A stretch of DNA of 26,456 bases, from positions 1 through 26,456 of the IMG/VR virus record IMGVR_UViG_3300010151_000123. One strand, written 5' to 3'. The stretch comes from a virus. This document shows positions 1 to 6,923 of the stretch, piece after piece (within the stretch, counting starts at the first letter, position 1; every line of letters begins with the position of its first letter). The notes below the pieces were generated by a model, which was given only the letters and a program-made list of their open reading frames with translations, did not search any database and was not told where the DNA came from. Made by a program: the position numbers and the translations under genes.

Positions 1-177
1 GAACAGATCATGACAGAGATTCAAAACTACTCTGAAGAGAACGGCAAGTTCACAGAGAAGGGTGTTAAGGCTTCTGCAACAAGAGCCAGAAAAGCATTAG
101 CGGCTTTGTCAAAATTGATCAAAGCAAGAAGAAAAGAAATTCAAGAGGCTAAAAACGCGGCAAAAACTGCGGCGTAA
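1..177 (+). CDS. Histone H1/Hc1-like small basic protein (3' end only)
   Basis: The frame is open from the first base to a double stop (TAA TAA at 175-180), giving the last 58 residues of a protein that starts before the window. The tail is rich in Lys, Arg and Ala, with segments such as KASATRARKALAALSKLIKA and KARRKEIQEA that form a basic helix. This resembles the chlamydial Hc1/histone H1-like family, versions of which occur in marine T4-like phages. Such proteins bind DNA and may help condense the phage or host nucleoid. The family assignment rests on composition and helical pattern only, because the N-terminus is not visible. A strong hairpin terminator follows 25 bases after the stop. 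Confidence 0.55.
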   Translation, partial: EQIMTEIQNYSEENGKFTEKGVKASATRARKALAALSKLIKARRKEIQEAKNAAKTAA

Positions 178-201
178 TAATTGCTAATTGGATCCGATTA
201 T

Positions 202-233
202 AAAGCCTCTGCTATATAGTGGAGGCTTTTTCT
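202..233. terminator. Bidirectional rho-independent terminator
   Basis: Perfect 8-bp stem AAAGCCTC (202-209) with GAGGCTTT (222-229), 12-base loop, then a T-rich run. The A run on the left side gives a U tract on the minus strand as well. It sits between two convergent genes, so it probably ends both transcripts. Confidence 0.8.
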
Positions 234-663
234 ATTTTAAAATACCCTTTGTAGATTTTTCTCTAAGAATTCCAGAACCGTGTATTCGTACACGAATATG
301 ACCATTGTAATAATCATCAGTTTCTAATACTTTACGTGCAAATTGTTCTCTGGCTTCAACATATGATAATTCTGCTTTTGACTTACAATAAAAAAGTATT
401 TCTCTTTTAAATTTATCTTTACCAAGTTTTTCAACGTCCTCATTTAAAGCATCACTCGAACCATAGTAATGTTTCCAATCACTTAATACAGTATACCTAC
501 GTTTGTTAATTCTTCCCTTTAATGGTCTACGTGATTTTCTAAATCTTGCTAATTTTTTACCAATATATTTCTTTCCGTTGTGTGTGTTTGTAATTTCATA
601 CACAAACCCTGCACACCATTTTGGTAATTCAGTAACAATTTTGCTGTTATATATCCAATCCAT
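232..663 (-). CDS. GIY-YIG endonuclease, SegE-like
   Basis: 143 aa. The GIY-YIG signature is near the N-terminus: GFVY at residues 19-22 stands for GIY, and KKYIGKK at 31-37 holds YIG. A basic stretch follows (FRKSRRPLKGRINKRR, about 41-56), then a second half with an E-rich helix (YVEAREQFA). This matches small phage proteins of the SegE-like GIY-YIG type, which in T4 relatives act as freestanding homing endonucleases. The size suits a catalytic domain with little extra DNA-binding region. It lies between a convergent gene sharing its terminator and a divergent auxiliary cassette, a typical place for a mobile gene. The start is ATG at 663. Activity and target are inferred. Confidence 0.7.
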   Translation of the reverse strand: MDWIYNSKIVTELPKWCAGFVYEITNTHNGKKYIGKKLARFRKSRRPLKGRINKRRYTVLSDWKHYYGSSDALNEDVEKLGKDKFKREILFYCKSKAELSYVEAREQFARKVLETDDYYNGHIRVRIHGSGILREKSTKGILK

Positions 664-687
664 TACTGTTAATTATTGTTTGAAAAA

Positions 688-1695
688 ATGATACATAAAA
701 ATTATATGGAACATATTAATATTAAAGGATATGCCACTTATGACAAATTAAAAACTTGTATTGTTGGTAGAACGTACAGCAAAGAACAATTCAAAAACAT
801 TAAAAATCAAAAAGTTAAAGACATTTTATTCAAAATATTAGACGAAACTGAAGAAGACTATCAAAATTTATGCAAAATATTGGAAATAGCAGGAGTAGAA
901 ACTTTACGGCCAGATATTATAGAAACAGATACTAGTCATAGACCTGCTAATCAACCTAGAGATGACATGGCAGTAATTGGCGAAACTTTATATGTTAATA
1001 ATAATAGGCCTGAATATAAATCAATATTAGATAATGTGCCTAATAAAGTTATTGTTGAAGATTGTGAACAACAGAAATTAGTCAGCACTAGTTTTATACA
1101 TAGATTAGGTAATACTTTACATTGGGGAACTAATAAACCTGGTTGGAGAGATAGTGCATTAGTTAAGAAGTATAGTGAACAATGGACTACTGAAGGATTT
1201 GATGTTGATATTATGGAAAACGAAGGCCATGGAGACTGTACTTGGTGTATTCCTAAAGAAGGTTGTATTGTAACACTGTTTGATATTCAAAATTACAAAG
1301 AAAAATTTCCAGATTGGGATATATGTTACATTGAAGACAAGTATTGGGATCAAATGTCTCCATTTAGAAAAGTTAAACAACGTAATGGTGGTAAATGGTG
1401 GGTTCCGGGTGAAGAAGATAGCGACGAGTTTTCTGAATATGTAGAAACTTATCTAAAAGACTGGGTAGGCTACGTGGAAGAAACAGTGTTTGAAGTTAAT
1501 ATGCTATCTATAGACACAAATACAATATTAGTAAACAACTATAACAAGCAAGTATTTGATTTTTTGGAAAAACATAATATTGCTCCTGTTATTGCTCCGT
1601 TTAGACATAGATGGTTTTGGGATGGCGGAGTTCATTGCGTAACACAAGACTTATACCGAGAAAGAGAGTATAACTCAAAAAGATTGACCTTATAA
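688..1695 (+). CDS. Amidinotransferase (glycine/arginine amidinotransferase superfamily)
   Basis: 335 aa from ATG 688; a TTG at 676 and an ATG at 706 are alternative starts, and none has a clear Shine-Dalgarno. Family hallmarks are in the expected order: QPRDDMAVIGETLYV (about 89-103), like the PRD..IGN segment of glycine amidinotransferase; GHGDCTW (about 180-186), with the His and Asp of the catalytic His-x-Asp; and GGVHCVTQDL (about 313-322), with the nucleophilic Cys near position 317. These enzymes use a Cys to move an amidino group from arginine to an amine, or to hydrolyse guanidines. All catalytic positions appear intact, so it is probably active. It heads a plus-strand cassette with a PLP enzyme and a 2OG oxygenase-like protein downstream, but is separated from them by the candidate RNA. 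The substrate is unknown. Confidence 0.75.
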   Translation: MIHKNYMEHINIKGYATYDKLKTCIVGRTYSKEQFKNIKNQKVKDILFKILDETEEDYQNLCKILEIAGVETLRPDIIETDTSHRPANQPRDDMAVIGETLYVNNNRPEYKSILDNVPNKVIVEDCEQQKLVSTSFIHRLGNTLHWGTNKPGWRDSALVKKYSEQWTTEGFDVDIMENEGHGDCTWCIPKEGCIVTLFDIQNYKEKFPDWDICYIEDKYWDQMSPFRKVKQRNGGKWWVPGEEDSDEFSEYVETYLKDWVGYVEETVFEVNMLSIDTNTILVNNYNKQVFDFLEKHNIAPVIAPFRHRWFWDGGVHCVTQDLYREREYNSKRLTL

Positions 1696-2147
1696 GAAAA
1701 CTCATATAAACATATGCGATAGGCATACTATATTCTTTTAAAATTTCAATAGGCAAACATAGCATCTTAGAAGTGAGCACGGAAATGCGGCTAACAAGCG
1801 ACAGGTGAATCCGTTGATGCACCAGGCAAAAATGATGAGGCTCTGAGAAACAGCAACCTCAGGTTTACCAAAAAATATCATGCAAAGATTTGGTAGACTC
1901 GCGTTGGATGAATAAGCGAATGGGTACAGCACAACCGCCCAGTTACGATAGCGTTGCATGGTGACTGTGATACTCGCCACAGTGGAGTATAAAGTCAGTT
2001 CGGCTAGAAATAGCCGAATTGTGACTGCTCATCTGCCACAGTAGACGCAAAAATTAAAATTGCGTTAGCGTAAGTTAAAAAAGAAACGAGCATAAGCGAA
2101 GTTTCAGATGGCTGAGGCCATCTTTGCATTGATATTAAGTAGTGTAT
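1696..2147 (+). ncRNA. Candidate large structured RNA / regulatory leader
   Basis: No convincing reading frame spans these roughly 450 bases, and the stretch is visibly less AT-rich than its flanks. Plus-strand helices: 1773-1779 with 2026-2032 (closing, 7 bp with one G-U); ACGGA 1779-1783 with 1810-1814; TGAGG 1836-1840 with 1857-1861; TACCAAA 1866-1872 with 1889-1895; 1940-1946 with 1961-1967 (7 bp, one G-U); ATACTC 1970-1975 with 1985-1990; AGTCA 1993-1997 with 2022-2026, enclosing TTCGGCTA 1999-2006 with 2011-2018 and a GAAA tetraloop; ACGCAA 2045-2050 with 2060-2065; GAAAC 2083-2087 with 2101-2105; AGATGGC 2106-2112 with 2117-2123. Loop 1874-1889 is complementary to 2120-2136 over 16 bp with one bulge, a pseudoknot ending 11 bases before ATG 2148. 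A weak TTGACC/TATAAA promoter-like pair lies at 1684-1710. The family is not recognised; GOLLD-, HEARO- or IMES-type RNAs are possible comparators. Confidence 0.65.
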
Positions 2148-2999
2148 ATGCAATTGCCACATGATCCCTTAAAAACTAAAGAAGTTATCGAATATGTTGA
2201 TAATATTCTGGTAAAACTTAATTATACCGACTTGGATAATTTTAGTGTAACGCAATTCGAGTCCGGTTGGCGGACTTGGTTGTCTAATTCTTCTTACAAT
2301 AAAATAATTGGGTTGGAAAGTATGGAACATTGTGCTTTTTGTCCAGGAACTACTGACGCATTTGGCGAATTCATTTCTCGATACCATAACAATAGAATTA
2401 GAGTAAGCAGAAGTGACTTTATTATAACACGAGTATTGTCTAAAGCATACGAGAGAAACTTATGTTACCTCGAAGATGACGAACTTCGTGCAGGAGATTC
2501 ATTAATAATAAGTGTACCATTCTCTGGCAACGGTGCTATGCACCCAGAGTTCGATAAAATAATGGACACTTGTGATAGTTTAAACATTCCAGTGTTTATC
2601 GATGCCGCATACTTTGGCATATCTCATGGTATTACATACGACTTAACAAGGCCTTGTATAAAAGATATTGCAACTAGTTTAAGTAAAAACTTTGTAGGTA
2701 ATCCTATGCGACTAGGTATACGTTTTACAAAAGATCGTATCGATGATAGTATTACTATTGCACTGCTTGGTGCAAATATATTTGACAAAGTTAATGGTTA
2801 CATTAGTTCGGAACTACTTAAAAAGTTTCCACAGGACTGGCTAATAGAGAAATACATGGACAAAAGCAAAACTGTATGTAAAGAATTAGGACTACAACCA
2901 ACAAATACATTAACATTGGCTATTGGTAACGATTCTATGCAAGAGTATAAAAGAGGGGATTATATTCGTGTCTGTATCTCGAACCACTTATCTAAATAG
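2148..2999 (+). CDS. PLP-dependent aminotransferase-fold (fold type I) protein
   Basis: 283 aa from ATG 2148; GTG 2142 in the same frame is possible, and no strong Shine-Dalgarno is present. A fold-type I pattern is seen: FCPGTTDAFGEF (about 64-75) as the phosphate-binding turn; VFIDAAYFG (about 149-157), where D152 and Y155 match the PLP-ring Asp and the D-x-A-Y motif; and TSLSKNF (about 176-182), with K180 as the Schiff-base lysine. It is shorter than a usual aminotransferase (about 380-420 aa), and the C-terminal small domain seems reduced, so it may be a minimal or altered enzyme. The 5' side carries the candidate structured RNA, whose 3' strand lies just before the start. The 3' end overlaps the next gene by 32 bases. 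Substrate unknown. Confidence 0.65.
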   Translation: MQLPHDPLKTKEVIEYVDNILVKLNYTDLDNFSVTQFESGWRTWLSNSSYNKIIGLESMEHCAFCPGTTDAFGEFISRYHNNRIRVSRSDFIITRVLSKAYERNLCYLEDDELRAGDSLIISVPFSGNGAMHPEFDKIMDTCDSLNIPVFIDAAYFGISHGITYDLTRPCIKDIATSLSKNFVGNPMRLGIRFTKDRIDDSITIALLGANIFDKVNGYISSELLKKFPQDWLIEKYMDKSKTVCKELGLQPTNTLTLAIGNDSMQEYKRGDYIRVCISNHLSK

Positions 3000-3585
3000 T
3001 ATAAAAGACAAAGACTACAGTTGGATTGGCAACATTAAAGCAGATTGGTCAGCAATACAACAAGAATGTAAACAAACAGTACAAGATCATCCTGAATGTT
3101 GGCAAACACTTGTAGGTAAACGTGATTCTTGGGATAAAATGGGTGAAGGCCTTAATAAAGAATTAGAAAAACATAAAGAATCAGGATACAATCCTCAAAA
3201 TACTCGACATTGGGAAACAACAACTATTCAACCCAAGGTAGAAATGTCGTGGGAAAAGGAAATTATGGATCAATTGCCATTAATTAATCCTACTAGTAGG
3301 CCGACACTACAACCGCCAGGCAATATAATGCCATGGCACCAAGATAGATTTTTTTATTTTAAACGAAATAACCCTGGCCAGGAAGAATTTGTTGTAAGAT
3401 ACATACTATTTCAAACAGATTGGCACAATGGACATTTATTACAAGCAGGTAATTCATTTGTATCACACTGGAAAGCAGGTGATATTTTATTATGGTACCC
3501 TGATCGTTGGCATTTGTCTGCTAACGTAGGAACTGAAGACAAATGGACTTGTACCGTAACTGGAATATTAAAAGAAGAAGTATGA
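2968..3585 (+). CDS. 2OG-Fe(II) oxygenase-like protein (jelly-roll)
   Basis: 205 aa from GTG 2968. That start is preferred because AGAGGGG at about 2952-2958 gives a strong ribosome site about 9 bases upstream, whereas the frame-open region further upstream overlaps deeply with the PLP gene. The metal triad fits non-haem iron oxygenases: MPWHQDRFFYF (H124, D126) for HxD, and GDILLWYPDRWHLSANVG (H182) for the distal His; KWTCTVTG follows, with a Lys that could bind 2-oxoglutarate. Such enzymes hydroxylate small molecules, protein or nucleic acid. It overlaps the preceding gene by 32 bases and the next by ATGA, so translation is coupled. The fold is fairly certain; the substrate is not. Confidence 0.7.
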   Translation: MSVSRTTYLNSIKDKDYSWIGNIKADWSAIQQECKQTVQDHPECWQTLVGKRDSWDKMGEGLNKELEKHKESGYNPQNTRHWETTTIQPKVEMSWEKEIMDQLPLINPTSRPTLQPPGNIMPWHQDRFFYFKRNNPGQEEFVVRYILFQTDWHNGHLLQAGNSFVSHWKAGDILLWYPDRWHLSANVGTEDKWTCTVTGILKEEV

Positions 3586-4259
3586 AAACTTTTGTATATG
3601 GCGATTCATTTAGTAATGCCGAATGGTGTAAGTGTACTACAGATAAAATGTGGTATGCACCTTTAGTATCAGGTGAACTAGTTGATAGAACACGTGAAGG
3701 CGCCAGCACCGAGGAAATGTTTTTATTAGCAGTAAATGATGCTGTTACTAATTCTAATGCAAGATTTATATTAGCAACTGGTATGATGTATTCTAGATTA
3801 ATGTTGTATAAAGATTGTTTGTACGACAACGAACAAATCCGGGACGGATCACTTACAGACTGTTTGCCATATTTTGACACACAACGTTTAGATAAAAATT
3901 TACACGTAGGAATTTTTCATCATACACTAGTATGGGCAAAATATCTTACTAATATTGTAACATTTAAAAGTTTAATGGACTCAAGATCACACGAATGGTT
4001 AGCAGTACATATGCATACTGATAAAAAAGATTATCAAAGTCCGTCGAATCCTATGATACTACCATTATTAAAAACTACAGCAGATATGGTCAACTATGTT
4101 GATCAGCGACATTCATGTTATAGTGTATGCCAACAGGCAGAAATAAAACCACGGGACTATGATCAACACGGTTACAATGGACATCATTCTGCAGAAGGAC
4201 AACAATACTTTAGCAAACATGTATTAAAAGTTTTACAAGAAAGGAACATACTGATATAA
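3582..4259 (+). CDS. SGNH/GDSL hydrolase-like protein
   Basis: 225 aa from ATG 3582, which overlaps the upstream stop (ATGA). The N-terminus has VYGDSFSNAE, the GDS block I with a candidate nucleophile S9. Near the C-terminus DYDQHGYNGHHSAEGQQYF (about 192-210) resembles block V, where a typical form is DG-x-H-P-S-x-x-G. Here the usual Asp is replaced by Asn (N199), with D194 nearby as a possible substitute, so catalysis should not be assumed. SGNH enzymes are esterases or acyl hydrolases and also occur in glycan O-acetyl chemistry. ATG/TAA overlap with the next gene indicates one operon. Confidence 0.6.
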   Translation: MKTFVYGDSFSNAEWCKCTTDKMWYAPLVSGELVDRTREGASTEEMFLLAVNDAVTNSNARFILATGMMYSRLMLYKDCLYDNEQIRDGSLTDCLPYFDTQRLDKNLHVGIFHHTLVWAKYLTNIVTFKSLMDSRSHEWLAVHMHTDKKDYQSPSNPMILPLLKTTADMVNYVDQRHSCYSVCQQAEIKPRDYDQHGYNGHHSAEGQQYFSKHVLKVLQERNILI

Positions 4260-5029
4260 TGGAAATTCTTTGGGATCACACGTTTGGCAAACAAGAACAT
4301 CAGGATCTTGTAGTATGCAACCCTATGGCATTTGTTGAGCCAAGCGAAGAAGAAGAAGCATTAGCAACAGGATGGTTGGCGTTAGACGAACCTGTTGACA
4401 ACAAAGAAGTTTTTTATCAATCTAGAAGCACTAGAATAAATTTTGAACGTTATAAACCTCGTTTCAAAAAACCTCAGTACAAAGGTCAAAATATCAAATA
4501 CAAAATTATTGATGCATCGGAAATGGTAAAATTGTTAAGCCTACCATCAATATACAAAAAGTATATGTTACGTAAAAAATTCAAACAAGATTACAATCCA
4601 TTTGGGAATTATCATAGACGAGATCAATTTATGATTTTTTATATAGGAACAGCAGACAATATAGTTGGCTTTACTAAACAAAAAAGATATTCTTTTGGAG
4701 ATGACCATCATGTGGACATAGACGATATTGATATGTTGCAGTGTAGTGGAGTTGAAAGTGTTATTCATGCTAACATTTTACCTATAGGTTCGGAATGTTT
4801 AGAACTAGAGTTACAATGGGCGGATCAATCTAGAATACCTTACTACTATCTAGGATCTGGATACGAACAAAGTTCTGAATACAAGGCTAAATGGCAAGGA
4901 TTTGAATGGTGGACTGGTACCGAATGGAGTAATAATAAAAGACAATATCGTAGATTGTGTAAAAGAGATTCTAAACTTACTGAATTTTCTTCTCTCGGAA
5001 ACCTTTCACTGATTCGAGATAAGACTTAG
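4259..5029 (+). CDS. Unknown protein, possibly acyltransferase (GNAT)-like
   Basis: 256 aa. ATG 4259 overlaps the previous stop (TAATG), giving tight coupling. No family is recognised with confidence. A basic middle part (FERYKPRFKKPQYKG, about 63-77) is followed by a mixed alpha/beta region. The segment IPYYYLGSGYEQ with WQGFEWWTGTEW near 200-225 recalls the C-terminal strand/loop of GNAT-fold transferases (for example arginyl-transferase-like proteins with YLGY-type motifs). The last gene of the auxiliary cassette, it runs 53 bases into the end of a convergent minus-strand gene. An acyl- or aminoacyl-transfer role would suit the neighbours, but this is inference. Confidence 0.5.
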   Translation: MEILWDHTFGKQEHQDLVVCNPMAFVEPSEEEEALATGWLALDEPVDNKEVFYQSRSTRINFERYKPRFKKPQYKGQNIKYKIIDASEMVKLLSLPSIYKKYMLRKKFKQDYNPFGNYHRRDQFMIFYIGTADNIVGFTKQKRYSFGDDHHVDIDDIDMLQCSGVESVIHANILPIGSECLELELQWADQSRIPYYYLGSGYEQSSEYKAKWQGFEWWTGTEWSNNKRQYRRLCKRDSKLTEFSSLGNLSLIRDKT

Positions 5030-5486
5030 ACCAATTTTTATAATAAGGTCCTGACTCTAACATTTTAGAAAACTTATTCACTTTACTTAATAGTTGTACA
5101 AAGAAACAAATATACATACCATTATTAAGTTTAGCATCTTTAACATACTCATCAATTTCAGGATGATCTTCTAATATTACAACGTCATGTTTCATGAAAT
5201 ATGTATTAAGGTCTTTTGCAATTTCAGTTGTTTCTTTGGCCGTGAAATGATCTGCAGGCAATATCAAACACAAAACATCTTTTTCTTCAAAATCAAAATT
5301 AAAAATTTCTTGATACAAGGTTGCGTAAGAAGTTATGCTACCCATTTCTTCAAAATGCACTTTATTTTCTAGTATGGCTTTCTTTGCATATGGGCAAGGC
5401 GGTAGGTTACCAAATGCCGGGTGCGGCACAGTAACAAAATCATTAATCCAATTCAGGATTTTCTGGGTTGGGGTCTGTTGAGTCAT
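4977..5486 (-). CDS. Conserved-type hypothetical protein with PCPYA motif
   Basis: 169 aa from ATG 5486. The N-terminal pattern NWINDFVTVPHPAFGNLPP followed by CPYAKKA is reminiscent of the NLCPFAK motif of DUF1415-like proteins; only one Cys is in the motif, so a thioredoxin CxxC is excluded. The rest is a soluble alpha/beta protein (VLCLILPADHF, HDVVILEDHPEIDEY). The 5' end overlaps the upstream coiled-coil gene by 44 bases in another frame, and its 3' end overlaps the convergent gene 4259-5029. Position next to gp26 suggests a late or structural-assembly gene, but no function can be assigned. Confidence 0.6.
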   Translation of the reverse strand: MTQQTPTQKILNWINDFVTVPHPAFGNLPPCPYAKKAILENKVHFEEMGSITSYATLYQEIFNFDFEEKDVLCLILPADHFTAKETTEIAKDLNTYFMKHDVVILEDHPEIDEYVKDAKLNNGMYICFFVQLLSKVNKFSKMLESGPYYKNWSKSYLESVKGFREKKIQ

Positions 5487-5751
5487 CTCGGATTTCTTTA
5501 ATCTTATTTAATGCTTCTTTCAAGAGGCCTTCTTTAGTTTCGAGTTTGGCATGTAGTTGAACAATTTCTTTGTCCTTTTCAGCAATTCTATGGCCAACAC
5601 TTTTAACATCTTGTGTTGCATGTTCCAACTTTAATGTAATTTGCTTTATCCTTCGTTCTTTAGACGAAATGGTCTTAGACAAAGAGTCCTTCTCTTCTTG
5701 AAGGTCTGCTATTGTGGCTTTAAGTTCTTGAACTAGATCCCTATCTGACAT
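5443..5751 (-). CDS. Small coiled-coil protein
   Basis: 102 aa from ATG 5751. Almost the whole chain from about residue 5 to 90 is a heptad-rich, charged coiled coil (LKATIADLQEEKDSLSKTI, IAEKDKEIVQLHAKLETKE), followed by a short Pro/Asn tail (DPNPENPELD). It has no transmembrane segment. Its 3' end overlaps the next minus-strand gene by 44 bases, implying coupled translation. Small coiled-coil proteins near hub genes often help assembly, but nothing specific is visible here. Confidence 0.65.
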   Translation of the reverse strand: MSDRDLVQELKATIADLQEEKDSLSKTISSKERRIKQITLKLEHATQDVKSVGHRIAEKDKEIVQLHAKLETKEGLLKEALNKIKEIRDDSTDPNPENPELD

Positions 5752-5802
5752 TATGTTTTATAATTATCCTGAATTTTTAACATCAATATAGTATACTATA
5801 AT

Positions 5803-6036
5803 TTAGAAGAACGGCTGACCTGTTTTTTTGGTAGTATCGAGGTTTTCTTTTACCAATTGACTTATTATTTGTCTTTCATCCGGAGACAAACTTAATCCTT
5901 CTTGCCATGTTACTCCTCCACGCATATACCAACATAATTTTAATATTTCCATTTTAAAGTTTTTTGTTTGGTTATCAAGGTCTTTTAGGTATGCTATAAT
6001 ATCAGAATCCGATTTAGAAAGTAATGTTATCCGAAA
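5803..6036 (-). CDS. gp26 -1 frame extension (tail/baseplate assembly chaperone-like C-terminal domain)
   Basis: A 77-codon frame in the -1 phase to gp26, running from the slippery site to TAA at 5803-5805. It reads through SDSDIIAYLKDL, KLCWYMRGGVTWQEG, LSLSPDERQIISQLVKENL and ends TTKKTGQPFF, clearly protein-like rather than random. It has no ATG, GTG or TTG before an internal ATG that would remove the first part (leaving 49 aa). Upstream it is open only to a stop 3 codons before the slippery point. The likely product is a fusion of gp26 residues 1-282 plus these 77 residues (359 aa). The short acidic/helical domain with a Trp-rich core resembles C-terminal parts of tail assembly chaperones made by frameshifting in other phages. 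Independent translation from the internal ATG is the alternative. Confidence 0.65.
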   Translation of the reverse strand, partial: FRITLLSKSDSDIIAYLKDLDNQTKNFKMEILKLCWYMRGGVTWQEGLSLSPDERQIISQLVKENLDTTKKTGQPFF

Positions 6037-6881
6037 AAATTTGAGTTATCGAACGTTACGGGTACCTCGTATGTTGCTGATACACCCTTTTTAATTTGTT
6101 CTTCAGATGCTTTTATCTGTATTGGTTTAATTTGACTTTGAAGTCGAAGTTCTGACAAGTTTTTTTCTATTTCACTTGTAGTTTTTGCATCACAATTATC
6201 AATGAAATCTGCAATTTGTTTTTTATCAGAAACTACTTCACCTGCAGGCGTTGTAATTTCTTTAATCGAATCAACAATTATTGAAAAATTTACTGCATTA
6301 ATTTTTTTATAACTTTCAGCAAATTTATCGTTCTTTGCTTTATCAGACAATCCACTATCAGCAACACTATTATACATTTTTTGTTGTTCAAATTGAGCAA
6401 TTTGTATTCTAGTTAATTGCTCGTAAGTTAAAGGATCAATTTTAATATTAAATCCTGTAGATGTTTTTGCTTCGTCTTTAATCACAATATTTCTTATTGA
6501 ATCTAATAATGCAGGCAAATTTATTGTAGTTTGCGTTTGTTCGTTAGTAACCGGAACGTTGTATGATATATCCATTGTTTCCCCATACGTGGCAATTCTG
6601 ATAGCCAACATAATTGTATCAGTATCATAATTAACCATTTTCCAGGGATTTTTAAAATTAGGAATACAACTTTTGATAACATCAACAGTTGCTTGACCAT
6701 TCATCATAGCATCAGGCGTCTTAAATGCCATTTCATCTTTTGCTGTCATAGGCAACACAGGAATCTCACCAGATTCTGTAGGTGTAAAAGTTTCTTGATT
6801 ATAATATCTACCTTTTGATGGTAACGTAATATAAATCTGAGGCTGTCTGTAATATTTGCCTAATGGGTTATTTTCTGTCAT
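6027..6881 (-). CDS. gp26: Baseplate hub subunit / hub assembly protein gp26
   Basis: 284 aa from ATG 6881. The N-terminal half carries the T4 gp26-type signature: NPLGKYYRQPQIYITLPSKG, then VLPMTAKDEMAFKTPDAMMN with CIPNFKNPWKM and DTDTIMLAIRIATYG. These are the most conserved parts of the T4_baseplate family. The C-terminal half is helical and variable. In T4, gp26 takes part in building the baseplate hub. The gene is longer than T4 gp26 (208 aa). It is expressed from a minus-strand TATAAATA late promoter at 6924-6931. Its 3' end carries the candidate frameshift site leading into the 5803-6036 frame. Confidence 0.85.
   Translation of the reverse strand: MTENNPLGKYYRQPQIYITLPSKGRYYNQETFTPTESGEIPVLPMTAKDEMAFKTPDAMMNGQATVDVIKSCIPNFKNPWKMVNYDTDTIMLAIRIATYGETMDISYNVPVTNEQTQTTINLPALLDSIRNIVIKDEAKTSTGFNIKIDPLTYEQLTRIQIAQFEQQKMYNSVADSGLSDKAKNDKFAESYKKINAVNFSIIVDSIKEITTPAGEVVSDKKQIADFIDNCDAKTTSEIEKNLSELRLQSQIKPIQIKASEEQIKKGVSATYEVPVTFDNSNFFG
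6036..6042 (-). promoter_or_regulatory. Candidate -1 ribosomal frameshift site (A AAT TTT)
   Basis: Read on the minus strand in the gp26 frame, codons TCA AAT TTT TTC GGA TAA end the gene. A-AAT-TTT is a canonical X-XXY-YYZ heptamer, three codons before the stop, and a -1 slip enters exactly the downstream open frame. A GAGG lies about 20-25 bases upstream; no strong downstream hairpin is obvious. Confidence 0.6.
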
Positions 6882-6890
6882 TTTTTGTTC

Positions 6891-6898
6891 TATAAATA
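6891..6898 (+). promoter_or_regulatory. T4-type late promoter
   Basis: Exact TATAAATA on the plus strand. The start point expected 6 bases after the last A is near 6904, leaving a leader of about 58 bases to the tape-measure-like gene at 6962. It lies in the 80-base divergent region between gp26 and that gene. Confidence 0.8.
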
Positions 6899-6923
6899 TA
6901 CATTAGTTGCGTATATATGTCAA

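Noticed and set aside
503-691. Plus-strand 62-codon frame opposite the endonuclease gene
   Set aside because: Antisense shadow of the GIY-YIG gene without a start signal.
1738-1980. Minus-strand 80-codon frame in the structured RNA region
   Set aside because: No ribosome site, no homology pattern; the region is better explained by RNA structure on the plus strand.
1696-2141. Group I or group II intron, tmRNA or tRNA
   Set aside because: Flanking genes are complete, no intron core (P7/G-site, domain V) or tRNA T-loop/CCA is seen.
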